DNA of 64,000 nt from Oscillospiraceae bacterium (GCA_902363145.1 CABIZB010000002.1:372001-436000), one strand, 5' to 3'. Positions 38,359-46,550 are shown, counted from the stretch's first letter. The notes: generated by a model not told the origin, from the sequence alone. Translations and numbers: made by a program.

Positions 38359-38373
38359 ACGCTGCCGTGTGTT
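38359..38373 (-). repeat. Shared leader motif, rpsJ copy
   Basis: Minus-strand AACACACGGCAGCGT, lying between the terminator-like hairpin and the rpsJ start, about 70 bases upstream of the start codon. Identical to 32807-32821. Confidence 0.75.
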
Positions 38374-38389
38374 CCGCAGGAACCGCTAT

Positions 38390-38423
38390 AAAAAAGCCCG
38401 CAGACAATCACTTGTCAGACGGG
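38390..38423 (-). terminator. Terminator-like hairpin in the rpsJ leader (attenuator candidate)
   Basis: Minus-strand CCCG...GACAA pairs with TTGTC...CGGG around a small internal loop and is followed by TTTTTT. It lies between the promoter and rpsJ, so full-length transcription must pass it. Confidence 0.65.
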
Positions 38424-38601
38424 TTCAGCATAAATACACAAAGCACTCACCTATGGGTAAAGACCCACGGTTTGAGACACTAAACTGTGTTCGGTATTAC
38501 AGCCGCCCGGTTTAAAATCGGACATACTCTGCGGAAATTCCCTTACATACCGTAAGCAACCTTCCGCTTCATCGCATATCATTCGCAGTCACGCAAGTAG
38601 T

Positions 38602-38630
38602 ATTATAACACACGCATCTGCATTTTTCAA
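38602..38630 (-). promoter_or_regulatory. Promoter of the ribosomal block
   Basis: Minus-strand TTGAAA (38625-38630), 17-base spacer, TATAAT (38602-38607). Confidence 0.85.
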
Positions 38631-38704
38631 TAGTCTGCGGAAATTTTATGCGTAGATTTTCTGCGCCGTTTTCCGCATTTTTTAGTTTATTCTGCACAAA
38701 AGCC

Positions 38705-39478
38705 TTATTTCCAGCCCCATTTATTGAAGTACATGAACATGGATCTGAGCTGTATGCGGAAATACTTATTGCTTTTCATATACGCACGCTCCCACAGATG
38801 GGTAACGCTTATCTGGGGCAGATACATTGTCCTGCCGTACTTCTGAGCCTCTCTTGTCAGGTCTGCATCCTCGCTGTAAAGGAAGTATCTCTCGTCAAAG
38901 CCGCCTATACTTTTAAATATGTCAGTCCTTATGCAGATAAAGCAGCCCGAGCAGAAGCCGCAGTCCACAGGCTCAGTCACATTCTTCCCCCTCATGGTGT
39001 ATTCGTCACGCCACCTTTTGAAAGGGTTGCCGAATTTCTCCAGCCTGCCGCCCATCATGTACTTCACGCTGGGGGTGAGCTTGGGGGTGAACTGCTCCGT
39101 GCCGTCCTCATAAACAAGCTTGGGCACCGCCATGACAACATCGTCATGGCTCTCAAAATAGTCAATAAACTCCCCCACTGCGTCATTGGTGAGAAAGATA
39201 TCGGGGTTTATTATAAAATGGTACTTTGAATCAAGCATATCCATGACGGCGTTGTGGCCCTTGCCGAAGCCGCCGTTCTCGTGATTTTCCACCACAGTCA
39301 CCTGCGGGAATTTTTGCCGTATGATATCCGCAGTGCCGTCAGCGGACATATTGTCCGATATTATCAGCCTGAAATCCAGGTCACGGGTCTGCTCCAGAAT
39401 GGAAGCGACCACTTTTTCTATCTTGTCCGCATTATTATAGGTAACTATGCAGCCTGTGGCTTTGGGGCGTGTATTCAT
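38705..39478 (-). CDS. Family 2 glycosyltransferase (rhamnosyltransferase-like)
   Basis: 257 residues. GT-A fold: nucleotide-sugar strand TGCIVTYNNADKI, LIISDNMSADGT, the DxD-like INPDIF, and the ED pair in YFLYSEDADLTREAQ. It resembles bacterial rhamnosyltransferases of the WbbL type. The acceptor is unknown. It follows the AraC-type regulator gene by 16 bases, forming a two-gene unit that may feed the rhamnose-using pathway encoded 10 kb further on. Confidence 0.88.
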   Translation of the reverse strand: MNTRPKATGCIVTYNNADKIEKVVASILEQTRDLDFRLIISDNMSADGTADIIRQKFPQVTVVENHENGGFGKGHNAVMDMLDSKYHFIINPDIFLTNDAVGEFIDYFESHDDVVMAVPKLVYEDGTEQFTPKLTPSVKYMMGGRLEKFGNPFKRWRDEYTMRGKNVTEPVDCGFCSGCFICIRTDIFKSIGGFDERYFLYSEDADLTREAQKYGRTMYLPQISVTHLWERAYMKSNKYFRIQLRSMFMYFNKWGWK

Positions 39479-39494
39479 TTATATGCCTTCCTTA

Positions 39495-40304
39495 TTATAG
39501 TTTGCTCCTGTACTCCACAGGCGGTATGTGCTCATACTTTTTAAAGACCGCAGAGAAATACGAGCTGTCGGGAAATCCCACAGTCTCGGCGATCTCGGAG
39601 ATGCTCTTGTCGGAGAATACCAGCATTTCCTTTGCGTGCTGTATCCTTACCTTTGCCAGATATTCCATGGGGCGCATACGGAAGTTGCGCTTGAACAGCC
39701 TGCAAAGATGCTGCTCAGTGATGCCTGCAATATCCGAAAGAGTGCTGAGCTTTATCTGCTGGAAATAGTTGTCCTCAATGTACTGAAGAACATCTGCCAG
39801 AGCCGCAGTGTTCACTGAGGAAAGCTCCGACTGACGGTTATCTGCCAGCTTGCGGTATTCTATCAGCAGGTCATAGAGATGAACGGAAGCGTAATGATTT
39901 CCGTAAAGCTTGTCATTTTTAATAGTATAGTATGCCTTGCCGATGATGCGCTGCATACGGTCAGCACCGCCGTGAACGGCAAAGTGATTTAGTCCCCACT
40001 TTTCAAGCAGGGAAGCCGATTCATATCCGCTGAAGGACACCCAGTTGAGCACCCACGGCTCAGACACCGCCTGATAGCTGTGGGGACAGCCCGCAGGGAT
40101 AAAGCAGACCGAATCCTTGGTCAGCTCATGCTCTGTGCCGTTAATAACAATTTTTCCCGCACCTCTGCGGGTAATGAGAAACTGCGGAAATTCATAGCCT
40201 GAAGGGCGGTTTATGGGAAACTGCCTGTATTCAACACCGATTCCTATCACATACAGCGGAAGCTCTTTTTCATCACCCAGAACGGGAAAAACCTGTTGCT
40301 GCAC
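39495..40304 (-). CDS. AraC-family transcriptional regulator
   Basis: 269 residues. An N-terminal cupin-like ligand domain (GAGKIVINGTEHELTKDSV, IPAGCPHSYQAV) and a C-terminal pair of helix-turn-helix motifs (LSTLSDIAGITEQHLCRLFK and SISEIAETVGFPDSSYFSAV). Such proteins usually respond to a sugar. GTG start nine bases after AAAGGAGAG. Likely controls the glycosyltransferase gene in its own unit, or itself. Confidence 0.93.
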   Translation of the reverse strand: MQQQVFPVLGDEKELPLYVIGIGVEYRQFPINRPSGYEFPQFLITRRGAGKIVINGTEHELTKDSVCFIPAGCPHSYQAVSEPWVLNWVSFSGYESASLLEKWGLNHFAVHGGADRMQRIIGKAYYTIKNDKLYGNHYASVHLYDLLIEYRKLADNRQSELSSVNTAALADVLQYIEDNYFQQIKLSTLSDIAGITEQHLCRLFKRNFRMRPMEYLAKVRIQHAKEMLVFSDKSISEIAETVGFPDSSYFSAVFKKYEHIPPVEYRSKL

Positions 40305-40346
40305 TTGTAATTTCTCTCCTTTGCAAATATGGATTCATATATATAA

Positions 40347-40375
40347 ATAATAACACGAGCAGGCGGGCTTGTCAA
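40347..40375 (-). promoter_or_regulatory. Promoter of the AraC-glycosyltransferase unit
   Basis: Minus-strand TTGACA (40370-40375), 17-base spacer, TATTAT (40347-40352). Confidence 0.75.
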
Positions 40376-40588
40376 GGCGGAACACATGGCAGAATTATAT
40401 AATATAGTATATCCGGACAGACTGATTTTTCCGCATATCGGGGCTGAAAAACGGCAAAATAAGGCATTTCTGCATTTATGACTGAAAAAAAATACACAAA
40501 GAAAATTTGAACATCGGCGTAAATCCGACACATAGCGAGAAAAATTGTCACTAAATTCAATAATCTCAGTTAAAATAAAATGTGCATT

Positions 40589-40617
40589 TTGACGAACAAG
40601 CTGTGCAAATGTACAAT
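40589..40617 (+). promoter_or_regulatory. Upstream promoter match before the M23 gene
   Basis: TTGACG (40589-40594), 17-base spacer, TACAAT (40612-40617). Confidence 0.5.
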
Positions 40618-40632
40618 ATTCCTAAAAACCAC

Positions 40633-40660
40633 TTGATTTTTTCGGTCAATGAGTTATAAT
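40633..40660 (+). promoter_or_regulatory. Promoter directly before the foldable element
   Basis: TTGATT (40633-40638), 16-base spacer, TATAAT (40655-40660). Its expected start point, near 40667, lies at the left edge of the 40671-40775 element. Confidence 0.6.
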
Positions 40661-40670
40661 AGTAACAATG

Positions 40671-40775
40671 TGTAACCGCTTTGTAATTATTAAACGTTTT
40701 TGAACGTCGGGGCATACCCGTGAGAGCCTGCAAATTCTCCGATATGCTGTGCGTTACAGAGTGCAATCGGTTACA
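40671..40775 (+). ncRNA. Candidate structured RNA upstream of the M23 gene
   Basis: TGTAACCG (40671-40678) and CGGTTACA (40768-40775) close a 105-base element. Inside are ACGTT/AACGT (40694-40707), GCATA/TATGC (40712-40747) and GAGA/TCTC (40722-40739). An alternative CGGG/CCCG pairing (40708-40720) is incompatible with GCATA/TATGC. I recognise no known riboswitch class in it. Confidence 0.45.
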
Positions 40776-40809
40776 TTTTGGCACATAAGCCAAAGATAAA
40801 AGAAATCAG

Positions 40810-40838
40810 TTGAAACCGAACGCATTTTATGTTATAAT
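40810..40838 (+). promoter_or_regulatory. Proximal promoter of the M23 gene
   Basis: TTGAAA (40810-40815), 17-base spacer, TATAAT (40833-40838), 41 bases before the start codon. Confidence 0.82.
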
Positions 40839-40879
40839 AACCCACATCTCGTACAAAAGACAGAGAAAGGAGATGCTGT

Positions 40880-42691
40880 ATGAACAACGGAAAGCAGAAC
40901 AAGCTCGTCCCCATGCTCAAAGCCCCCGTTACCTTCGCCGAAAACGTCGGTGCGCTGGTTTGCAGCTGTACAAAGCTTGCCGTTAAATATGCTGCCGCTT
41001 TTATCTGCGGAGCGGGCAGATACGTAAAAAATACCGTTGCACCTCTCGGAAGCAACATTGTACATCTGATAAAAACAGCTTCATCAAAGGCTTCTTCCTC
41101 CGCCGCAAAGCGCAGAGAGGATACAGCCGTAAAGCTTTCATCATTTAAAAGAAGAACCAAGATATTCGGCGCATGGCGTGCCGCAGTTATGCAGTTCAGG
41201 GAGAGCAGACTTGCCGCAAAGAGAAAAGGCGGCTCCGCAAAGGCTTTCCTTAACATCGCATTCCCCGCAGCCTCCATTGCACTGCTTGTTTTCTGCGTAA
41301 ATACCGTAATGTCCACCGACTACGGCGTTTCCGTCGAGTATGACGGCGCTGAGGTCGGCGTTGTAAGCGGCGAAGAGGTTCTGGGCGAGGCTCAGTGCGT
41401 TGTAGCCGACAGAGTAAAGTATTACGATACCGACGGCGATGTTTACGTTACCGCAACCCTTTCCATCAAGCCTCTGGCTTCTGCCGATACCGTTATCGAC
41501 CAGAATACACTGGCAGCAAAGATGGAAGACCGCATTTCCATGAAATACGACGAAAAGCAGCCCGAGGAATCCGAACCCGAAACAGAGGAAGCAATCCCCG
41601 AAGCCATTGAGGGCAAGGTAAAGGCTTATGCCGTAAGAGTTGACGGTCAGGTGATCGGAGCAGTTGAGGATTATTCCTCTATCGAAGAAGCACTTAACGA
41701 AATAAAGCAGCCCTATGACTCAGGCGAGTACAGCGAGATAAACTTTGATAAGGATATCGAGTACGACCTTGAGGAATACGTTGATCCCGTAGAGCTTGTT
41801 GACCCCGAAGATGTTATATCCACACTTACAGGCAACGAAGCAGCTCCCGAGTATTACGAAGTACAGCCGGGCGACAACCTCTGGAAGATCGCCGATGCCA
41901 AGGGTATGACCCTTGCAGAGCTGAGCAGCTGCTACGCTACATATAACGGACAGGTCATCGATGACCTTGAAAACAGCATTCTCAGGGTAGGAACTCTTAT
42001 CAAGATCGAATCCGAGGTGCCCTATCTCCAGGTAGAGTGCAACAAGGAACAGACTTTCAGAAGCACCATCACCCACGAGACCATCACCATCGAAGATCCC
42101 GAGCTTCCCGAGGGACAGACCATAGTCGAGACAGAGGGTCGTGACGGCGAGAAGCTTTCCAGAAAGCTTGTTACATACAGAGACGATACCGTTATCAGGA
42201 AAAAGACCATTGATACGATTATTGTTGAGCAGCCTGTTTCCGAGATAATCAGAATAGGCACAGCAAAGGCTTCCGATATTCCCTACGACGCTCCCGAGTT
42301 CATCACCGCAAGCGGTTCGGGCGAATATATATGGCCTGTTGACGGCGGATATATCTCCTCCCACCAGGGCGACGGAAGAAACCACAAGGGAATCGACATA
42401 GCAGCTCCCTACGGCACGCCCATTTACGCTGCCGCAAGCGGAACAGTTACCGATGCAGGCACAGGCTGGAACGGCGGCTACGGAAACTGCATCGTTATCG
42501 AGAATGACGACGGAAATGTTACCGTATATGCCCATCAGGCAGAGCTTGCCGCAGAGGTAGGCGACTATATCGAGGCAGGTCAGCTTATCGGATATGTGGG
42601 CAGCACAGGTGATTCCACAGGAAACCACCTCCACTTCGAGATACGCAAGGACGGCAAGTACCTTGACCCCGAAAACTTTGTAGCACAGTAA
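40880..42691 (+). CDS. Membrane-anchored M23 peptidase with LysM and G5 domains
   Basis: 603 residues. A basic cytoplasmic N-terminus of about 130 residues, one transmembrane helix (IALLVFCVNTVM), a linker region rich in Glu, a LysM domain (about 326-375; YYEVQPGDNLWKIAD), a G5 domain (about 385-460) and a C-terminal M23 domain (about 483-600). Zinc ligands are visible in HKGIDIA and HLHFE. It is a peptidoglycan endopeptidase of the lysostaphin-like class, tethered outside the membrane. LysM and G5 bind glycan. AAAGGAGATG precedes the start. The upstream region suggests elaborate control. Confidence 0.94.
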   Translation: MNNGKQNKLVPMLKAPVTFAENVGALVCSCTKLAVKYAAAFICGAGRYVKNTVAPLGSNIVHLIKTASSKASSSAAKRREDTAVKLSSFKRRTKIFGAWRAAVMQFRESRLAAKRKGGSAKAFLNIAFPAASIALLVFCVNTVMSTDYGVSVEYDGAEVGVVSGEEVLGEAQCVVADRVKYYDTDGDVYVTATLSIKPLASADTVIDQNTLAAKMEDRISMKYDEKQPEESEPETEEAIPEAIEGKVKAYAVRVDGQVIGAVEDYSSIEEALNEIKQPYDSGEYSEINFDKDIEYDLEEYVDPVELVDPEDVISTLTGNEAAPEYYEVQPGDNLWKIADAKGMTLAELSSCYATYNGQVIDDLENSILRVGTLIKIESEVPYLQVECNKEQTFRSTITHETITIEDPELPEGQTIVETEGRDGEKLSRKLVTYRDDTVIRKKTIDTIIVEQPVSEIIRIGTAKASDIPYDAPEFITASGSGEYIWPVDGGYISSHQGDGRNHKGIDIAAPYGTPIYAAASGTVTDAGTGWNGGYGNCIVIENDDGNVTVYAHQAELAAEVGDYIEAGQLIGYVGSTGDSTGNHLHFEIRKDGKYLDPENFVAQ

Positions 42692-42695
42692 AAAT

Positions 42696-42729
42696 AAAAG
42701 TCGGATACCGTATGGCGTCCGACTTTTTT
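42696..42729 (+). terminator. Terminator of the M23 gene
   Basis: AAAGTCGGA/TCCGACTTT stem followed by TTTTT. Confidence 0.88.
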
Positions 42730-42746
42730 ATATGTCATCATATAAA

Positions 42747-42788
42747 CAAAAGAACAGACCTCCCTGCACCACACGCACGGAGGTCTGT
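42747..42788 (-). terminator. Terminator of the DUF5610-like gene
   Basis: Minus-strand ACAGACCTCC/GGAGGTCTGT stem followed by TCTTTTG, just past the stop codon. Confidence 0.82.
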
Positions 42789-42790
42789 TT

Positions 42791-43459
42791 TCAGTTCTTA
42801 TCAAAAAGCGAATTTACACTGTTCAGCATATCATACGCCTGCTTCGGAAGGCTTCCGCTGCCTCCAAAGCTGCTCTCCACCTGAGAAAATGCGGAAAGCA
42901 CAGCCGATCTCATCATGTCCATCATTTCGCTGTCACCATCGGAAAAAAGCTTTGCAATGTCAAAAATACGCTTTGCAGATGCCTCACCCGTCCAGTCCAT
43001 GCCGCTCAGGGACTCAAATATGCCGTGAGCAGTGGTCAGGTCTATCTCATCGCCGTCAATAAACATTTTCAGCAGGTCATGATTTTCGCAGGCAGTCTCA
43101 TCGCCGCTGAAAAATTCAGCAAGCATTCTCCGTGCAGTCTCCACATGGGCAAGGCGCTCCTCCAGAATAGCCCCCAGCAGCGATTCATCTGCCTCAGGCT
43201 CCTTTTCGGCGGAAGTTTCGGGCTTTGAACCCATAAGCTCGGCAAATCCGGGAAGCTTTTTAAGACTGTGTATCTCATGCACCGCAGAATGTGACTGCAA
43301 AGATGCCTTTATGCAGGTATTCTCGATCCTGTCCTGTGAGGACTGCAAAGATATAATGTCTGACAAAGATGCTGTGTCGCTGACATCAGCCTGTCGAACT
43401 TCCGCTGTCTGAAATGTCGCATAAGCGCTTGCTGCGCCTGCCAATACTTGTGCTGTCAT
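42791..43459 (-). CDS. DUF5610-like protein with a flagellar-type promoter
   Basis: 222 residues from the ATG behind GGGGGAT; an in-frame start seven codons earlier lies upstream of that site. There is no signal peptide. The C-terminal 80 residues (GEASAKRIFDIAKLFSDGD, then FSQVESSFGGSGSLPKQAYD) resemble the DUF5610 pattern of an Ala/Arg helix followed by a Phe-Gly-Gly-X-LP motif, as found in proteins of motile bacteria. This assignment is from memory. The promoter is of the sigma-28 class, so expression with motility or late surface genes is likely. Its molecular role is unknown. Confidence 0.7.
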   Translation of the reverse strand: MTAQVLAGAASAYATFQTAEVRQADVSDTASLSDIISLQSSQDRIENTCIKASLQSHSAVHEIHSLKKLPGFAELMGSKPETSAEKEPEADESLLGAILEERLAHVETARRMLAEFFSGDETACENHDLLKMFIDGDEIDLTTAHGIFESLSGMDWTGEASAKRIFDIAKLFSDGDSEMMDMMRSAVLSAFSQVESSFGGSGSLPKQAYDMLNSVNSLFDKN

Positions 43460-43509
43460 GTTTACATCCCCCTTTATCAAAAATTACCGCAAAAACCTCG
43501 TTATCTTAT

Positions 43510-43536
43510 ATATCGGCAGAAAAGATAGATACTTTA
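43510..43536 (-). promoter_or_regulatory. Sigma-28 (SigD/FliA)-type promoter
   Basis: Minus-strand TAAA (43533-43536), 15-base spacer, GCCGATAT (43510-43517). This equals the SigD consensus TAAA-N14-16-GCCGATAT. It lies about 50 bases before the gene start. Confidence 0.72.
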
Positions 43537-43620
43537 ACTATTTTTCTTTTGATTATTTCACCACTATTTGTGCGAAAATTACATTTTTGAATTAAAGCTG
43601 AATGGCAACGGTTTTACCGA

Positions 43621-43649
43621 TTGACAACTCAATCCGTGTGTGCTAAAAT
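43621..43649 (+). promoter_or_regulatory. Promoter of the K+ uptake operon
   Basis: TTGACA (43621-43626), 17-base spacer, TAAAAT (43644-43649), 38 bases before the GTG start. Confidence 0.78.
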
Positions 43650-43686
43650 TTTCATTATAGCAATAGGTCAGTAAGGAGGACTTGAA

Positions 43687-45069
43687 GTGAGCAGATTCAG
43701 GGATTTGCTTGACGATATAACAGGAGGAAAATACTCCCCCGTAAAACGAATGTCCTCGGCAAGGATAATCGCCGCAGGATACCTTATACTCATACTCATC
43801 GGAACTTGTCTGCTGATGCTCCCCTTTGCATCTAAGGGCGAGCCGCCCCGCTTTGCGGACGCAATGTTCACAGCCACATCAGCCTCGTGCGTTACGGGAC
43901 TGATAGTTTACGATACCTTCAGCCAGTGGACGATTTTCGGGCAGATAGTGCTGATAATCCTTATCCAGATAGGCGGAATGGGATTTATGACCATAATCTC
44001 GCTGGCAGCACTGGCAACAGGCAGAAAGATCGGTCTGAAAGAGCGCAGCGTGCTGAGCGAAAGCGTGAACAAACCCGAGCTTGGCGGAATAATACGCATG
44101 GTGAAAAAGATCGCCACAGGAACATTCATTTGCGAAGGCATAGGCGCATTGCTCCTATCCACACGGTTCATACCTAAAATGGGGCTTCTGCAGGGCATAG
44201 GCAACTCGGCCTTCCTTGCAATCTCCGCATTCTGCAACGCAGGCTTTGACCTTAACGGCAAATACGGCGCATATTCCTCACTATGCGAGTTCAGGAGCGA
44301 CCCCGTGGTGAACATCACCGCCTGCCTGCTTATACTTTCGGGCGGCATAGGCTTTATGGTCTGGGACGATATCGTAAAATATAAGCTGAAATTCCGTTCA
44401 TACAGGCTCCACAGCAAAATAGCCCTTTCCATGACCGCAGCCCTTACCCTTATCGGAACAGCACTTTTCTTGATCTTTGAGCATAATAACACCGCCGCAG
44501 GACTGGGCTTCGGCGAAGAGCTTCTGCTGGCATTATTTAACTCCGTTACCCCCCGTACCGCAGGCTTCAACACAGTTGATACGGCAGCTCTCAGCCCCGC
44601 ATCGACAATACTTACCATCTGCTACATGTTCATAGGCGGAAGCCCCGGCTCCACCGCAGGCGGCGTAAAGACCGTCACCGTGGCAGTGCTTTTCCTTGCG
44701 GCGATTGCCAGCATGAGGAACGATGAGGACATCAACCTTTTCGGCAGGCGGCTTGAAGAAGATATGCCCAAGAAAGCTCTTTCCGTAGCAGCGTTCAGCC
44801 TTACCCTTATCGTCATCGGCGTTACAGCCATCTGCGGCATACAGCCCGAGCTTGACCCCACAGACGTGGTATTTGAGGCAGTTTCGGCGATAAATACCGT
44901 GGGAATGACCACAGGCATCACCCGTGACCTGAACAGCATTTCACGCATCATAATCATGCTGATGATGTACTGCGGCAGAGTGGGAAGTGTTTCCTTTGCG
45001 CTCATCTTCACCAACACCAAACGATACAGCGGCGTGAGAAATCCCGAGGAGACCATAAGCGTAGGATAA
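43687..45069 (+). CDS. trkH: TrkH/KtrB-type potassium channel subunit
   Basis: 460 residues. Membrane subunit of a K+ uptake system with four M1-P-M2 repeats. The four pore-loop segments are seen as TATSASCVTGL, ISAFCNAGFDL, SVTPRTAGFNTVD and AINTVGMTTG, each with its conserved Gly. GTG start eight bases after AAGGAGG. Its regulatory partner TrkA is two genes downstream. Confidence 0.94.
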   Translation: MSRFRDLLDDITGGKYSPVKRMSSARIIAAGYLILILIGTCLLMLPFASKGEPPRFADAMFTATSASCVTGLIVYDTFSQWTIFGQIVLIILIQIGGMGFMTIISLAALATGRKIGLKERSVLSESVNKPELGGIIRMVKKIATGTFICEGIGALLLSTRFIPKMGLLQGIGNSAFLAISAFCNAGFDLNGKYGAYSSLCEFRSDPVVNITACLLILSGGIGFMVWDDIVKYKLKFRSYRLHSKIALSMTAALTLIGTALFLIFEHNNTAAGLGFGEELLLALFNSVTPRTAGFNTVDTAALSPASTILTICYMFIGGSPGSTAGGVKTVTVAVLFLAAIASMRNDEDINLFGRRLEEDMPKKALSVAAFSLTLIVIGVTAICGIQPELDPTDVVFEAVSAINTVGMTTGITRDLNSISRIIIMLMMYCGRVGSVSFALIFTNTKRYSGVRNPEETISVG

Positions 45070-45079
45070 GGAGACCAAT

Positions 45080-45823
45080 ATGGAATTTGCGGAATACGGC
45101 AGCAAAAATGCCCCCACTCTTATATTCATTCACGGCTCATGCACCACAGCCGAGACCTGCTATTCAAAGGTAGCCGAAGCACTGAAAGACAATTATCACT
45201 GCGTACTTTGCAGGCTGGACGGTCACTATGACGGTTCGCCCGACTTTGTTTCCCTTGATAAAGAGGCGGAGCAGATAGAAGAGTATGTACAGCAAAACCG
45301 AAACGGCAGCGTATATGCCCTTATCGGGCTGTCCCTCGGCTCCACCATATGCGTCCATCTGCTCACAAGAAAGAAACTCTCCGTCAGCAAGGTGTTCCTT
45401 GACGGCGTGTATGTGCAGAACAAAGGAGCACTGTACGCCAATATGTGTGCGCTGATGTGCAATATCGGCATCGGCTATATGCGAAAGGGCGGAAAAGTCC
45501 CCGACAAGCTGATAGAAACGGTTTTCGGCAAGGGCAACAGAAGCGTTGTGGATATGATGTACAGCGGCACATCAAAGATAACGGTAAAGAACGTGTGCAG
45601 GCAGGTCTATGAGTATAAGCTTGGCAATATCTCCGCCGACGGCGTTGATATAATCAGCCTGAGAGGCGAATATGAGCCTATACCCACAGCATCATTCAAG
45701 CTGCTGAAAGAACATATCCCCCATATCCGTGAAAAAGTCATACCAAACTGCGGTCACGCCCAGTTTCTCAATGAACAGCCTGATAAATATATCCGTCTGC
45801 TGACGGAATTTCTGAAAAACTGA
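45080..45823 (+). CDS. Alpha/beta hydrolase
   Basis: 247 residues. Nucleophile elbow IGLSLGSTI, oxyanion region LIFIHGSC, and a late His in NCGHAQFLNEQPDKY followed by the usual C-terminal helix. It has no signal peptide and is probably cytoplasmic. Substrate unknown. It stands between trkH and trkA with gaps of about 10 and 22 bases, so it is clearly co-transcribed with them, which is not a usual arrangement that I know. Confidence 0.88.
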   Translation: MEFAEYGSKNAPTLIFIHGSCTTAETCYSKVAEALKDNYHCVLCRLDGHYDGSPDFVSLDKEAEQIEEYVQQNRNGSVYALIGLSLGSTICVHLLTRKKLSVSKVFLDGVYVQNKGALYANMCALMCNIGIGYMRKGGKVPDKLIETVFGKGNRSVVDMMYSGTSKITVKNVCRQVYEYKLGNISADGVDIISLRGEYEPIPTASFKLLKEHIPHIREKVIPNCGHAQFLNEQPDKYIRLLTEFLKN

Positions 45824-45845
45824 TGATACAAAAAGGAGAATATCT

Positions 45846-46499
45846 ATGCGTTCTGTACTTATAATCGGTCTTGGAAGATTCGGCAATCATCTTGCCGCAA
45901 AATTTGCCGAGCTTGGGAACGACGTAATGGTCGTTGATAATAACGAGGACAATATCCGTGCCGTAATGCACAGCACCTGCAGCGCAAAAATAGCCGACTG
46001 CACAAAGGAAGAGGCTTTGAGAAGCCTTGGCGTGGGAAATTTTGATATCTGCTTTGTGTGCATAGGAAGCAACTTTCAGGCAAGCCTTGAAATAACAAGC
46101 CAGCTCAAAGAGCTGGGAGCAAAAAAAGTAGTCAGCAAAGCAAGCACAGCAATACACGCAAAGTTCCTTGCACGAAACGGCGCAGACGAGGTAGTATATC
46201 CCGAGCGTGACCGTGCGGAAAAGCTGGCAGTGCAGTACAGCGTGTCAAACATCTTTGATTTTATAGAGCTTTCCGACGATACGGGAATTTATGAGATACC
46301 CATTATCAGCAGCTGGAGCGGCCACAGCATCATACAGCTGAATATACGCAATAAATATAATCTCAATATACTTGCCATCAAAAAGGGTGACGAGCTTATC
46401 ACTATCCCCACCGCCGAATACGTGTTTGATAAGGACGACCACGCCATAGTCCTCGGCAGGCAGAGAGATGTGGAAAAGATACTGAAAAATATAGGATAA
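45846..46499 (+). CDS. trkA: TrkA/KtrA-type K+ channel gating subunit
   Basis: 217 residues. RCK_N Rossmann domain (VLIIGLGRFGNHLA, VVDNNEDNI) binding NAD or ATP, and an RCK_C domain from about residue 140 (GIYEIPIISSWSGHSI). In several Firmicutes the RCK_C domain binds c-di-AMP. It gates TrkH from the cytoplasmic face. AAAAGGAG precedes the start. Confidence 0.95.
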   Translation: MRSVLIIGLGRFGNHLAAKFAELGNDVMVVDNNEDNIRAVMHSTCSAKIADCTKEEALRSLGVGNFDICFVCIGSNFQASLEITSQLKELGAKKVVSKASTAIHAKFLARNGADEVVYPERDRAEKLAVQYSVSNIFDFIELSDDTGIYEIPIISSWSGHSIIQLNIRNKYNLNILAIKKGDELITIPTAEYVFDKDDHAIVLGRQRDVEKILKNIG

Positions 46500-46506
46500 G
46501 CAAAAA

Positions 46507-46540
46507 TCCCGTGAAGCATAAGCCTCACGGGACATTTTTT
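46507..46540. terminator. Bidirectional terminator between trkA and spoVS
   Basis: TCCCGTGA (46507-46514) pairs with TCACGGGA (46525-46532), followed by TTTTTT. The spoVS stop is 11 bases beyond. Confidence 0.88.
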
Positions 46541-46550
46541 ACTATGTATA

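Larger units (their letters stand above)
38288..38595 (-). other. Long rpsJ leader
   Basis: About 308 bases from the predicted transcription start to rpsJ. In order it holds small stems (GTGGGT...ACCCAT, ACAC...GTGT), a terminator-like hairpin, the motif shared with the rplN leader and a CCTGC/GCAGG-closed stem just before the ribosome site. The remaining bases 38631-38704, up to the next gene, show nothing else. Confidence 0.7.
40305..40879. other. 575-base intergenic region with several promoters and a foldable element
   Basis: Contains the leftward AraC promoter (40347-40375), three rightward promoter matches (40589-40617, 40633-40660, 40810-40838) and a self-complementary element at 40671-40775. 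The stretch 40376-40588 is A+T-rich and shows nothing clear. Confidence 0.65.

Noticed and set aside
40671..40775. A c-di-AMP (ydaO-type) riboswitch before the M23 gene
   Set aside because: The conserved ydaO core segments could not be found; only the genomic context fits.
41720..42634. 304-codon minus-strand frame opposite the M23 gene
   Set aside because: It covers the LysM, G5 and M23 domains of the real gene in antisense and shows no protein family.
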